Numbered from the stretch's first letter, positions 1 to 10,660 are shown. The stretch: DNA of 64,000 nucleotides from Puccinia triticina (GCF_026914185.1 NC_070564.1:62001-126000), one strand, 5' to 3'. Notes: generated from the sequence alone by a model not told the origin. Program-made: numbers and translations.

Positions 1-237
1 GGGGAATTTTCACATGAAAGGGGAATTTTCACATGAAAGGGGAATTTTCACAAGAAAGGGAAATTTGCACAGGTATCAACTCAGTATTTTGGATCCTGTA
101 CTCAGTTTTTTGTACCTTAGACTCACTCTTGCATAAATTATGCAATGTTCATGGAAATTGAATCAACCGTCACAGCTTGCCTTGAGATCTTGCATCTCAA
201 CTGCAAGCAGTTTCTAGAGTTTTTCTTGCAGTGACCG
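1..237. repeat. Right end of a TIR element (CACTGCAAGAAAAACTC family)
   Basis: About 220 bp here is a direct repeat of 4040-4256: the same ATTTTCACATGAAAGGGGA tandem units, then the same unique stretch, ending in an inverted copy of the terminus CACTGCAAGAAAAACTC. The left part of this copy lies outside the window. It is inserted into a hAT transposase fragment that resumes at 238. Confidence 0.7.
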
Positions 238-323
238 CTACCACCTGCAACCAAGCAATATATTACAACTCCTAAGATATTGTATCCGTTTGGCAACTGC
301 CAAGTGTCAACACTTAAGTACAT
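238..323 (-). pseudogene. hAT transposase fragment
   Basis: The minus strand reads YLSVDTWQLPNGYNILGVV, the motif around the catalytic core of hAT transposases (the 'D-W-x-S-x-N-G-y' region), and is clearly homologous to the longer copy at 56.26-56.33 kb (YLGVDLRQSPNGFYILGIV). The fragment is cut off by the TIR element ending at 237. Only about 29 codons remain, so it is a relic. Confidence 0.6.
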
Positions 324-1083
324 TGCACCTTGTTGCTTCTATTTTAAAATGGTTCATTGCAAACAAGGAAAGAATTAACAAATGAAAAAAGAGTGCAGCT
401 CAAGTGACTGTATCAACCCCTCCTGCACCAAGGTATAAAGCATTGTGATATCATTTTATGTTTGCCTGTGTGTGGTTAAATGTTTCAGAACCACTGGGTG
501 CATAATGGATTGATGAGTGTCTTCACCAAGAGCCAAAAATGGGTGATCTCCTGCTGCACACCAAATAGCACAGAGCTGAGGGACCTATGAGATTGATCTT
601 CAAGTTCAGCTGTAGCCTAGTTGGAGAAGGAGGGCAGAAAATCTTACTTGCCCCGCGCGGATCAATGTCACCCGTTCCCAATACTCCCATGGTGGCTAGA
701 TTTTGGTTCTTATCTGCCTTCAATTGTTTCTTAAGGCAACTAGATAAATGTTTGGTGAGGTTCAATTTCAATGAATCATATATTTTTCAATTTATTTTGG
801 TTCCGCATCTGGAACATTAATTTGAGTGAGCATAGGCTGGTCATTGGCCATTCAGGAAGCTTACATTTTACACAGGTAGGCTATAATCTTTTGGCCTTGT
901 TTATTGAGTAGGTCAGATAATAGTGGGGGGGGTTGAAAGATCAATAGGCTGAACTTGATTGGCTCTGATGGACCTTTTGTGCTTTCTCTAGATACAAAAA
1001 GATGGAAGGTAGTTCAATTTTGGATTGGAATAGCCTACAAAATGGAGTGAATTGTCAGAATCTGAGATTTTTAGTCCGCTCTC
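324..1083. other. Intergenic, nothing recognised
   Basis: AT-rich sequence with only short random reading frames on both strands; no repeat structure, domain or splice-supported exon was seen. Confidence 0.5.
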
Positions 1084-1215
1084 TTTCTAAGTTTTCATGT
1101 TCCTGTCCCCGTTCCTGTTCCTGTTCCTTTTCCTGTCCCTTTTCTAGTTCCTGTCCTCGTTCCTGTTCCTGTTCCTGTTCCTGTCACTGTTCCTGTCCCA
1201 GTTTCAGACATGTCC
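1084..1215 (+). repeat. TGTTCC-type imperfect microsatellite
   Basis: Roughly twenty imperfect hexamers of the form TGTTCC / TGTCCC run in tandem. The Ser/Cys-rich open frame across it (1002-1283) is a by-product of the repeat, not a gene. Confidence 0.8.
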
Positions 1216-1808
1216 TGTTCCTGTTGTCATGTGTGTTACATGCTTTCAGGCCCCCTCTGGATCTTGTGCAGGGGGCTCTCTAGTTGTGTGTTTGTGTCCG
1301 CTCCTCGGAGAAGAAATAAAATTATTGAGTCTGAGCCAAAACCACTCTAGCCCCACCTGAGCCAACAACCTTCAGCAAAGCTCCTCTTTCAACCCCTCCT
1401 CCTTGCCTCTCAATCCCTCAGTCCTCAAGTGAAATCTTAACAAAATTGAAGTAAACTTACAAAGCTCTTCTTCATCGGACAGCTTTGATGTCTTTGAATT
1501 ATGATTGCTTGGATTATCAAATTTGGTTCCTAAGGTTTGGTCATTGGAATCATCCAGTTAAATGATCTTTGAGTGATTTGATAGTGGTTGCAAGTGCCTT
1601 GATTGTGGTAAATGGGAACACAAATTAGATTGTTGGGTAGATCTATGGGTACTGTCACTGATGTTGGAGGAAGATGGTGATGAAGGCGGTCAGTGCCTCT
1701 TGCTGCTACCTGCCATGGTGGTGGTGTGTTGGATGGTTAAGTTGGGTGGACAGGTATTAGAGAGGATAACATGTATACCCTTGATACCTCTGCCCCCACT
1801 GCGGGCCC

Positions 1809-2548
1809 CTGAGAGCATCCACATTTGGCACTAAGTTAGCCCAGATTAGGGCACTTAGTCCACCCCCGCATCTGCATTGGCTTGGATCAGCTCGGGATCA
1901 ACTTGACCCGGAGCTCCGTTAGGAGCTAGTGGGGTCTACATGTAGACCCCACTAAGAGCATCCGCATCCGTTGCTAAGTTAGTCTGGACTAACTAGCTTG
2001 GATTACGGTCGGAGTAAGCTAATCCAAGTGGCCAACTGCATTGGTGTAGATTGGGAGGTCCGAGGCTGTTGGAGATTATGTGATTAGATGCCTGTACAGT
2101 ATGTGTTTGGCACCTAAACACATAGAGTTCATGCCATTGAGCATGATGCATATTAATTTTAGAGGTTAGTCCCAGGACTAGTGGGGGATAGATTTATACC
2201 CCACTACCTCCAAACCAAGCTCTGGGTCAAGTTGATCCCTGATTGATCCAACCCAATGCGGTTGTGGGGTCAAACTAAGTGCCCTAATCCGGGCTAACTT
2301 GGTGCCCGGTGCGGATGGTCTAATCCTTGGATTAAACTCAAAATGCATATTCCAAATTATCATAAGCATGTGCTCTATGTGTTTAGGTGCCAAACACATA
2401 ACATACTGGCACCTAAACACATAACCTCCGACAGCCTCAGACCCGCTAATCCCCACCCATGCGGTTGGCCGGTCAGATTAGCTTATTCCAAGCATAATCT
2501 GAGCTAGTTAGTCCATACTAACTTAGCCACCAATGCTGATGCTCTGAA
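1809..2548. repeat. Foldback element, AGAGCATCC terminal family, copy A
   Basis: Left arms beginning GAGAGCATCCACAT (1809) and AGAGCATCCGCATC (1946) are matched by an inverted right arm ending ATGCTGATGCTCT (to 2547). Inner blocks are also inverted: the GGGCACTTAGTCC...GGATCAACTTGACCC block near 1855-1910 recurs inverted at about 2200-2290. A second copy lies at 10.96-11.31 kb. No coding potential; a non-autonomous element, probably one copy nested in another. Confidence 0.65.
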
Positions 2549-3103
2549 GTGTGTATATTGGGGCAGGTACAGCAATGGCAGAAAAGCTTGCCAAATTATT
2601 TGGCTGAAATTATTTCTGCATTTCAGCCACAGGCCTGTACAGCTTCACTGTACAGGCAGTGAAAAACCCATTTGGACAGCTGGTTTTGCTTGACTTGGGT
2701 GCCAGGCCGGGCAAGGGGTGAGGGAGGCAGGAGCGGTGAAGGGCTGAATTGATGTGAAATCCCTCCAGGAATCGGGGTGTGAGGATCCACCTACTACCCA
2801 GTTTGCTATGAGGCTGTGAAAATTACTCAAGAGGGTAGTTTGCCATATGCTTGAATAGTAGATATAAGATTTAGTAGGTTCCAATTATTATAAGGTTTTT
2901 ATTTAATAAGATTTTGATAGCTTTGTCTCCAAGAGTGAATTACTCGGATATATAACAATATAAATGATGAGGAAAACTATGACAAAGAATATCCCAATAA
3001 GGAAGAGACAAAATCAAAGAGAGCAACATAAGTCAAGAGCTGTAACAACTCTGATGACACCATTGAAAACAGAAATACGTCATTTGTCATTAGCTATCAC
3101 TGC
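2549..3103. other. Intergenic, nothing recognised
   Basis: No coherent coding frame, splice-supported exon or repeat structure was seen; the sequence turns AT-rich towards 2880-3100. Confidence 0.45.
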
Positions 3104-4256
3104 AAAAAAAACTCTAGAAACTGCTTGCAGTTGAGATGCAGCAAGCTTGAATCAAGCCTCAGCTCAAGCTGCAGTCAAGCACCCAAATGTTCAGCATCCC
3201 AATGCTGAACATACTGTAAGGCTCATGCAGTAGGCTGAGGCAAATGTTCAACCTTGAAAATGAGCATCCCCCTGAGCACCCTTCCATTTTCTTTTAGTAA
3301 ATGCTCCATGTGTCATTGAATCCAGCCAGAATAACATAAAAAGGGTGTGTACACATGAAAGGGATATGTACATATGAAAGGAATATGTAAGCATGAAAGG
3401 GGAATGTGAGAAGGTGTATCAACACATAAAAGGAATATTTAAAAATGATGAAAGGGGTATGATGTATGCATGAAAGGGATTTGTATGCATGAAAGGGGTA
3501 TGTGCAGTAAGGGGTATTTGCACATGAAAGGGATATGTAAACATCAAAGGGGTATGTAAACCTGAATGATGGAAGGAATATTGAAAGGGATGTAAAAAAC
3601 TCAAAGGGGACATGTAAACATGGAAGGGTCTTGAACGCATGAAGAAAGGGGTACGTACACATTTAAGGTGTTCAAAGTTAAGTTGAAATCATAAAATTTT
3701 CTTTACATGAAATCATGAAATCATACAAATTTCAAATGATGATTTTATGTGTACCATTTTAGAAATGTTGCTCTAATTTGAGTGTTTGGGTGTACATATT
3801 TTTTTCAGCTTAGAATTTTATGATTTTATGGTGTTATGATTTTATGAAAGTCAACTTTGAACACCCTAATTGTGAAAGTGATACATGCACATGAAAAAGA
3901 GATACACATACATGAAAGGGGTATGTGCACATAAAGGGGCATGGACACATTATGCAAGGGGTGAATGCATGCAAAAGGGATATGTGCACATGAAAGGGGT
4001 ATGTGCACATGAAAGGGGTATGTGCCCATGAAAGGGGTATGTGCACATGAAAGGGGGATTTTCACATGAAAGGGGAATTTGCACAGGTATCAACTCAGTA
4101 TTTTGGAGCCTGTACTCAGTTTTCTGGAGCTTACACTCACTCTTGCATAAATTATGCAATGTGCATGTAATCAACCAGTGCTTGATTCTTGCATGAGGCA
4201 CAGCTTGCCTTGAGCTCTTGCATCTCAACTGCAAGCAGTTTCTAGAGTTTTTCTTA
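3104..4256. mobile_element. Non-autonomous TIR element carrying tandem-repeat arrays
   Basis: The left end CACTGCAAAAAAAACTCTAG (3104) is inverted at the right end (CTAGAGTTTTTCTT near 4250), with the conserved inner block AAACTGCTTGCAGTTGAGAT on both sides. The interior holds two arrays of an 18-20 bp unit of type CATGAAAGGGGTATGTGCA at about 3340-3665 and 3890-4085. Frames through the arrays give repetitive Phe/His/Pro/Ser peptides in several phases, which is expected of tandem repeats. No transposase. The right 220 bp is shared with the element ending at 237. Confidence 0.7.
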
Positions 4257-5048
4257 ATGCGGTGTATGCAGATCATATCTTCACATCACAATCGCCCAGG
4301 AACTCCGATCCCCGATTGAACTAAACGCGTCTCAGTAACAAAAGCACAATAATTAAACAGGATGAGCATAACAATTGACCGGGTGATGTAACAATAAGAG
4401 ATAGAGTCGTTACATGGGGCCCTTGCGTTGGGGACCCAGTGACATCTCTAGCTTGCTGCGACTCCAACCTGGATACCATTTGGTATTAACCTTGTCAGTG
4501 AACTTTTTAGTTGAGCTTGGTGAGGAGGATTTAGGCTTGAGGCCCCTTCTGCAATGATTTTTGTAGGACTAGCTGTAGGTAGCACTCGTGGTGCAAAGTG
4601 AGGTGATGGAGCACGGGCTCGGGTGAGCCCTGCGGCCCGGCCCAGCACTCTCCGCTCGGCAGCCGGTCGGCAGAGGTCGCTGCTTTCCCGCCGACACTCA
4701 CCCCAGCCTGCAGCACGCTGCCTCGCCCTGCCCAGGCCTGCCAGACTGACTGACGCTGCACCCTTCCCACGCTCAGCGACACACATACTCCGATGCTTGC
4801 CTGATTTGGTCATCTGCAGCCTGCCAGCGCGTGCGAACTCACTCAGGATCGACGAATTCGAGGACCGGCGAGCCAGTCAGGATGGGTGCTCAGACCCACC
4901 CCCCCAGCCAACCCACCACGCACACCCTTCGTTTCTCCTTGCGCCCCACCACTATCGATTACTGCTTCCTGCCCAGCGGACCGGCTGTCGGTCCTAGTCC
5001 TTCCTTCCAACCCCACACACACCCACCGATTACCCCCACCCATCTTCA
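4257..5048. other. Upstream region of the first DPBB gene
   Basis: From about 4600 the composition turns GC/CT-rich (pyrimidine-rich plus strand), typical of a fungal promoter/5' UTR. Overlapping frames on both strands here show no domain and no conservation with the paralogue at 28-29 kb, so they are not called as genes. Confidence 0.4.
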
Positions 5049-6196
5049 ATGGCCCCCGCACTCACCGCCATCCTACTCTCGCTCACCATCCTCATCAGCC
5101 AAATCCAACTCGGCCAATCCGCAAAGCTCAATCCTATACCGCTTCTCACCAAACGAGCCGCTCACCACTCCCTCCATAAACGTGGCGAAGGTAAATTTCC
5201 CGGCCGTGCTACATTCTATGACCCCGGTCTAGGTGCCTGTGGACAAACGAACGGACCCGGTGACTTCATCGTTGCGCTCAACCAGGCCCAGTACACTGCC
5301 AACAAATGGTGTAATAAGAAGATCAAAATCTTCTTCGGTGGCAAGAGCACTGAGGCCACCATTGTCGATGAGTGTCCTGGATGTCCAGAGGTAAGTCATG
5401 CGAATTCTCCAGATCTGTTGTCTCCTAGAGACTTCCAAAGACCAATGATGTTAACCGTTGCTCATCCGCAGAACGGCCTCGACATGTCCCCATCCTTGTT
5501 CGAGTTTTTTGCCTCCAAGGACGTCGGTGTCTTTTACATGGTCAGTCTCCGTCCCGCCTCTCCCGCAGCTGTCAGAAATCGACTCATCCTGAGCTTCGCA
5601 CTTTTTCACAGAGCTGGTCCCTTCTCGACGGCTCGTCTGATGGACCAGACCCAGCGCCGAAACCAGCTCCACCACCACCGCCACCACCGCCACCACCACC
5701 ACCACCACCAAAGACCGATGATCAACCACCCTCACCCCCACCCAAGGACGAAGACGATCCGCCAGCTAAGGATCAAGACCAACCCCCACCCAAGAAGGAA
5801 AACTCATCTCAACCCCCGAAAGATGATCCGCCCCCAGCCTACAAAATCGACAACCCTCCTCAGTATACCTCAACTCCAAGTACAACATTCGGTTCCCAAT
5901 CAAACCCCTTCACTGCCTTCCAATCAAATCCCAACCTCCCTTCCGCGGCAGCAGGTGCCGCCAGCGTCGCCCGACCTAACATTGCTGCCGCCGCACCACC
6001 TTCAATTGCGCCCACTTTTGCTAACCCCACACCAATCACCAATCCGATATCATTTCAACCTGTTGGCCAGATCAATCCAATTTATCCCGGATCCTACGCG
6101 CCCGGTGGAAACCTTGATGCGATCAATCAGCTTATTATCTCCTTTGGATCTCTGGCTGCGGCCAGTGCTGGTAACGCTTTGAACAATCAAAGCTAA
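5049..6196 (+). CDS. Secreted expansin/barwin-like double-psi-beta-barrel protein, paralogue 1
   Basis: Three exons, 5049-5390, 5472-5540 and 5612-6196, give 331 residues; introns are 81 and 71 nt and phases close. An N-terminal signal peptide (about residues 1-25) is followed by two Kex2-type KR sites (35-36, 44-45). Residues 50-145 form a DPBB domain: GRATFYDPGLGACG, a cysteine-bearing CNKKIKIFFGGKS strand, VDECPGCP and LDMSPSLFEFF, ending in the SWSLL strand after intron 2. The rest is a proline-rich, acidic/Lys linker with a run of thirteen or so prolines and a conserved C-terminal block (APGGNLDAINQL). DPBB proteins of this class bind or loosen wall polysaccharide or act as plant-surface effectors; they normally lack hydrolytic activity. 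The start was chosen because it gives the signal peptide and matches the paralogue at 28-29 kb exon for exon. Confidence 0.9.
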
Positions 6197-7326
6197 TCAT
6201 CCCCTCCCAAGGTTTATCCGCCAACCCCTCTTGTTTAGCCTGTATGGAAAATGGAAAATGATTTTTATCATCCCCTTTTTTATTTTGCTTCCTTTTTCCG
6301 TATCATCCTTGTTGTTTTCCTGTTCGTTCTTCCCTACTGTCTTTCAACTTTTCTTAAACGAGCACATAAGCCTCACCCCTTATTATCTTTCTTCTCTTGT
6401 TTTCATCTTCCGTCTCATAATCACGTCTAGCATGACATTGCCATTCACTCGACTATCAGTACCTGAAAGGCATGATGAACCTTTTCAAAATGAATATACA
6501 TACACATACACACACATCACTTGACCTTTTACTAAAAAAACAAACCAATATTGAGTGCAGAAGTTGTCGGTGCTGTAGGCAGCTATTGACAGGAGCAGCC
6601 TGACTATTTATAGCTACAGCTGCTTGAATCCATCTATGACTCATTAAGGCAGTCCAGAAGAAGGTCAACATTCCTTGGTTTTTTTACTGGTCACTGTCTT
6701 CTCTCTCTGATCTCCCAACGTTTGAGATTGACCTTTGAGAAAACGGATGGTTTAGCTTCGCCCAGTCGTTTGGCTTCAAGTAATGATCAGCGGGCGTGAT
6801 TGACGAATGGAAAGAAGTTTTGCGGAAGGCTATGCAGCTTTATGTAGGCAACGTACCACAACACATGCTTTTCAACATATAAACTTGGTTCAAACTTGCC
6901 TATGTATGACTTGTATCGTTCAAAGTGAGGGCCGTCATTTGGGAGCACTGGCCTGTGCAGGAATCGGTGTCGAAGAGCACTGGTCTCCGTGCAGGAGCTC
7001 ATGTCGCAATACAAGGACTGCAACAGACTGCATCCGTTCAAAATTGCATCAAGTACTGTAGAAAGCCACCACTCATCCGCAATCACTCTTCAAGTGCTGG
7101 TGGTGTGGATTTTCCACTTGAGTACAATTGGCACGTGCAAACCAAACGGAAGTTACCAGTGCAGATGTCGGATTGTCATTGTTGTGAACGAGCGAGCTTA
7201 GTGAGAAAATGCGAAATCAAGAAGAAGATTGCGGACGGTTACGAAAAGGCACAATGTTGACTAGTGATGTTGAGTGGATCGGCAATTTTTTGAATCACTG
7301 CCCGCCAATTCAAACAACAACATAAT
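6197..7326. other. Intergenic
   Basis: Contains the presumed 3' UTR of the DPBB gene (T-rich, with a short CACACA/TACACA stretch near 6500). Several short frames at 6.8-7.26 kb have no recognisable domain and no splice partner; not called. Confidence 0.4.
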
Positions 7327-7430
7327 TACAATGGTCTGACAACGTTCATAATTCCACCAAAGCCGAAACAATCTAAATTACAATGGTCTAACAGCGTTCA
7401 TAATGCCACCAAAGCCGAAACCGTCAAAGC
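7327..7430. repeat. 52-bp tandem duplication of a gene 3' end
   Basis: The last codons and stop of the minus-strand gene (7378-7430) are repeated with few changes immediately downstream (7326-7377). Both copies contain CAATGGTCT and CCACCAAAGCCGAAAC; the period is 52 bp. The stop codon of the proximal copy ends translation before the duplicate. Confidence 0.8.
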
Positions 7431-8380
7431 GAATAGAGTCCAAAACGTCACGGCCCATCTCTGCGAGGTCTTTGATCGCTCCGGGTAGTTTCGAGTCAAC
7501 CTCGGAGATGATTTGTGCAACGATCCCCGTGATTTGGGTAATGATGTCTAAATTTGAGCATGTCAGAATGTGCTGATCGATCTGAAGACTTGAACACGGT
7601 ATATGAGTTCTGCTTACCGCCTAAGTTCTTGTGGGCCTGAGATGCAGTCATTACGGCCTGTAAGCTTGAAAGGATGTTCTTGAGGGATCGGATGATAGCC
7701 AGAAGTAACGGGCATGGCTATCAAACCAACGGAAGAGAGTCAGTTTCCGCGATGGCTCTAGCGATACTCCGACGTTTCACTGACAGAGCTTGGCGGAGTT
7801 TGGTATGCACCAGATGGTGCAGGCGCGTATTCGCAATTCTTGACGTTCGCAAGTGCTTGTTGAGCGGCCTTGAGTACGTTCTGAAGCGGCTCTTGGGCTT
7901 GCGAGGCAATGTCTTCTGGGGATGCGCTTTGGGCGAATGACCTTATTTTCGAGGCTTCATTGTCAACGATTTGAAGGAATTCATTCAAAGCCGCAGATAT
8001 TCTGAGCGAGATGTTTGCTTCGCGCTTGCCGTGGCGCTTGTTAGCCACAGGCTGAACTGCTCTGGCAACGCGCACACGGGTAGTCGAAGGCGAGACAACA
8101 GGTACAATTCGTGCCTGAAGCTTTCTGAATGCAGCAAGAGAACGTGAAAGATGAATATCTCAACCTGGCTTGAGAAGAGTGGTGAGGTGTTTGCCTTACC
8201 GATAAATAGCGTCGTTGGAAGAACGAATTCCGTGCGAATGAGAGTGGCGCGAGTGAATCGGTGCTGTTTCAAGAAATGCTGTTAGCAAACGGTGGATCTT
8301 CCAAGTGGTACCTTCCTGTCAAGGAAGCAACACCTACCGGAGAGACACCCAAATAACACGAGCAGGGTAGAAACCAGCAT
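7378..8380 (-). CDS. Secreted alpha-helical protein with KREA-type Kex2 site (unrecognised family)
   Basis: Five exons on the minus strand: 8380-8338, 8263-8200, 8124-7785, 7717-7618 and 7547-7378; introns of 74, 75, 67 and 70 nt. All phases close and give 238 residues. Residues 1-15 (MLVSTLLVLFGCLSG) are a signal peptide whose codons stop exactly at intron 1. A basic, His/Arg-rich propeptide-like region ends with KR at 66-67 and KREA at 70-73, the classic Kex2/Ste13 processing signature. The remainder is predicted largely helical (ALNEFLQIVDNEASKIRSF; SLKNILSSLQAVMTAS; IITQITGIVAQIISEV) with one cysteine in NCEYAPAPSG, and a Gly/Phe-rich tail. The third intron uses a GTCAGT donor and is the least certain. 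No known family was recognised; a secreted rust protein of unknown role is the safest call. Confidence 0.75.
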
Positions 8381-8964
8381 TGTGACGGGAGACTGATGAG
8401 ATTATCGGGGTTTCTAGAGAGGATATATAAATGTGGATGAAGGAGTGTATTTAGATGGGGATGAGTGTGCCGCCTGAGCTTGCTAGGACAGTGTCTGGAT
8501 TGAATCAAAGCAGATGTGAGTGGGCCTTGGTTTTGAGGTTATGAGTGCGTACCCGGCATCAGGGACTGTTCACCGGCCATATACTGCGTGCCTCCCGTAA
8601 ACCAATTCACTAGAATTATTCTCACCATTGGCGTTGTGTGAGAAAGTCCGTTGTTTGACAGCTTGAGATTTCGTCATAGGAAGAGCTCCCACTTCGGTCT
8701 TAAGCTGCGTTTATTGCTGGAACTTTCCTCCTCAGCAGTTGAAAAGAGGTTTCATCTGACAGAGTTTTTGAAGGAGTCCAAGGGAAACACTTTGGTATGT
8801 ATGTGTCCAAATATGCAATTACAATTTACGGGTGTGGGCAAGACCAATATCGCTCAATATCGCCGTCCGTTGTCGTATGGGAGATTGTCTGGAGGGATAT
8901 ATGTACTCTCAGTCCCTTCACATCGGTCCATGTATGTACAAACATGTCACCTCAACCCTTCACC
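8381..8964. other. Upstream region of the secreted-protein gene
   Basis: Includes a probable TATA (ATATATAAA near 8421 when read on the plus strand) and no supported exon. Confidence 0.35.
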
Positions 8965-9035
8965 CGAACTTAGCAAAGTCCCTCCGCGAAGCGCGATCTC
9001 CGCAGGAGGGACTTGCCCGCAAGCGGTGATCTTCT
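8965..9035. repeat. AAGTCCCTC-family element end
   Basis: Carries GAACTTAGCAAAGTCCCTCC and the inverted GGAGGGACTTG within 70 bp, the same termini as the element at 9311-9945. Confidence 0.55.
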
Positions 9036-9310
9036 GACTAACCAAGCCTCCAGGGACCGGGAGTGCAGAGCACCCGATGCGAAGCATCCCTCATTCCCAG
9101 TGTGAGGCTTATGAGCTATCGGCATCCTTCCGCGTGAGAGCTCCGGCATGATCGTGGCTTTTGGCCAATTTTTTGAATCCAAGTGACAAAGCACGCACTC
9201 ATTGTGAGACAGCGAGCTGAAATGCAGAGGATAGCTGAGAACCTCCGCTTCAATGCACTCTGGAGATGGTAAAAAATTTCACCAGAGGGGAATAGAGAAT
9301 GTCAAAGTGG

Positions 9311-9945
9311 GGCGGACTTAGCTAAGTCCCTCGATCGGAGGCGCGGGAGCGCTGTCGCGAAGCGACCCTCCGAGGGAGGGACTTACGCCCTACCTCGCAA
9401 AAGAGTAGGCAGCAGAAATCCCATTTGGCTGGGGAAAACTTTCAAAATTTTCAACTCTTTATATCTTGACTCAGCTATAGACTATCAAAATTCTGAGTAG
9501 ACAGTTTTGTCTGCCTACATCAGCACTTGCACCTGCCACCTTCCTGAGGTTGGATCCCTCGAGAAAATCTCTTGAATCCCAAATGAAACAAAAATGAGTT
9601 CTTGGGTTTTGGGAGGGCATTGTTCAAACAGGCCTCGGTCAAAGCCATACTTTTGACGCCTGTCAAAACTTAGCAGCTCTTAATTTTTTTTTTAAAAAAT
9701 CCAGTTCAACTGTTACAGATAAAAGAAAGATACCAGCAGAGAGCCATGCTTCTTGGCTATCTCTTGAAGCAGCTGACTTGGCCCCAGCTGTCCTTGCGTA
9801 GCTACAACGGAGGGACAAGTGAAAAACGCTGAAAACAGACGTCTGCTGCCTATTGTTTTGCGAGGTAGGGCATAAGTCCCTCCTTTGGAGGGTCGCTTCG
9901 CGACAGCGCTCCCGCGCCTCCGATTGAGGGACTTGGCTAAGTTCA
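9311..9945. mobile_element. Non-autonomous element with ~100-bp TIRs, AAGTCCCTC family
   Basis: The left arm (about 9311-9412: GGACTTAGCTAAGTCCCTC, a GC-rich hairpin with GCTGTCGCGAAGCGACCCTC, GGGACTTACGCCCTACCTCGC) is almost perfectly inverted at the right arm (about 9848-9945). The interior is AT-rich without a transposase frame. Each arm itself contains an internal stem, so single-stranded termini would form compound hairpins. Confidence 0.75.
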
Positions 9946-9985
9946 AAAGTGGGGCCAGGGGTACCGCTCTTTTTTTTGGCCAAAC

Positions 9986-10286
9986 TTGGTACCTAGTACC
10001 GCACCCGGCACCGCCGGGCGAGTATTGCTGGCGGTTGCCGAGCTATACACACTTGCCAAGGCCCGAGGCCATCCCAATCGTCAAGCAGTCCCCACCATCG
10101 AAACTGTACGGCCTCAATGGGCGGGAAGGAATCCCCTTGGTCATTGACACTGTAAAGCCTTCATGGACAGGTGGTTCCGGCCATGTAGACCGTGCAATTG
10201 GCCTGGCCGGGGCGGTACTTGCGGCTGATACCCCAGGTACCGCACCCCCGAAAGCACATACCTAGTACTGCACCCGGCACTGCCCT
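9986..10286. repeat. GGTACC/GCACCCGGCAC direct-repeat block
   Basis: ACCTAGTACCGCACCCGGCA near 9990 recurs as ACCTAGTACTGCACCCGGCA near 10260 in the same orientation, with further GGTACCGCACCC copies between. Related words occur in elements at 14.5-15.5 kb and 58.5 kb. Confidence 0.5.
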
Positions 10287-10324
10287 GTGGGTGCACGGCG
10301 GGTGTGAGCGGTACTATTATTCAA

Positions 10325-10420
10325 ACTTATGTAACACAAGTCCCTTTCCTTCCGAGGAGAGGCGCGAAGCTCCTCCAAGAGCTTCCCTTCGGGGTGCGGG
10401 GTTGGGCCCCCTGAACCTCC
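10325..10420. repeat. AAGTCCCT-family element end
   Basis: TGTAACACAAGTCCCTTTCC followed by GAGGAGAGGCGCGAAGCTCC resembles the right-hand terminus of the 53.9-54.6 kb element (inverted there). A partner arm was not found nearby. Confidence 0.4.
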
Positions 10421-10504
10421 AATCAAGAGGCTTAATTAAGCTTGGTACTTATTAGACCACCCGCACCGGGCGCAAGCATCCGCATTGGTGCAGGAGTAAG
10501 TCCA

Positions 10505-10660
10505 GTAGTGGAGGACTTCCTGTCAATCTGGGAACTCAGATTTTTCCAGATTTTGCGGGGAAATCTGGGCTCAATTGTCCCAAATCCTAGATCTGCCTAG
10601 ATTTCCCTGCCAAATCTGGGAAAATCTGGGTTTCCAGATTGGCGGCAAGTCCTCCAGTAG
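10505..10660. mobile_element. MITE with TGGAGGACTTCC termini
   Basis: 148-bp element (10509-10656) with inverted ends TGGAGGACTTCC / AAGTCCTCCA and the target duplication GTAG (10505-10508 and 10657-10660). The interior is internally inverted, with AAATCTGGG words on both sides. A second copy lies at 36.4 kb and a single end at about 61.8 kb. Confidence 0.7.

Noticed and set aside
1002..1283. Cys/Ser-rich open frame resembling a secreted protein
   Set aside because: It is the TGTTCC microsatellite in translation and lacks a signal peptide.
3340..3660. CRISPR-like spaced repeats
   Set aside because: Units are contiguous and diverged with no regular unique spacers, and the genome is clearly eukaryotic.
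3294..4276. Several overlapping frames rich in Phe/His/Pro/Ser on the minus strand
   Set aside because: They are the translation of the 18-20 bp tandem units in more than one phase; no start, domain or splice logic.
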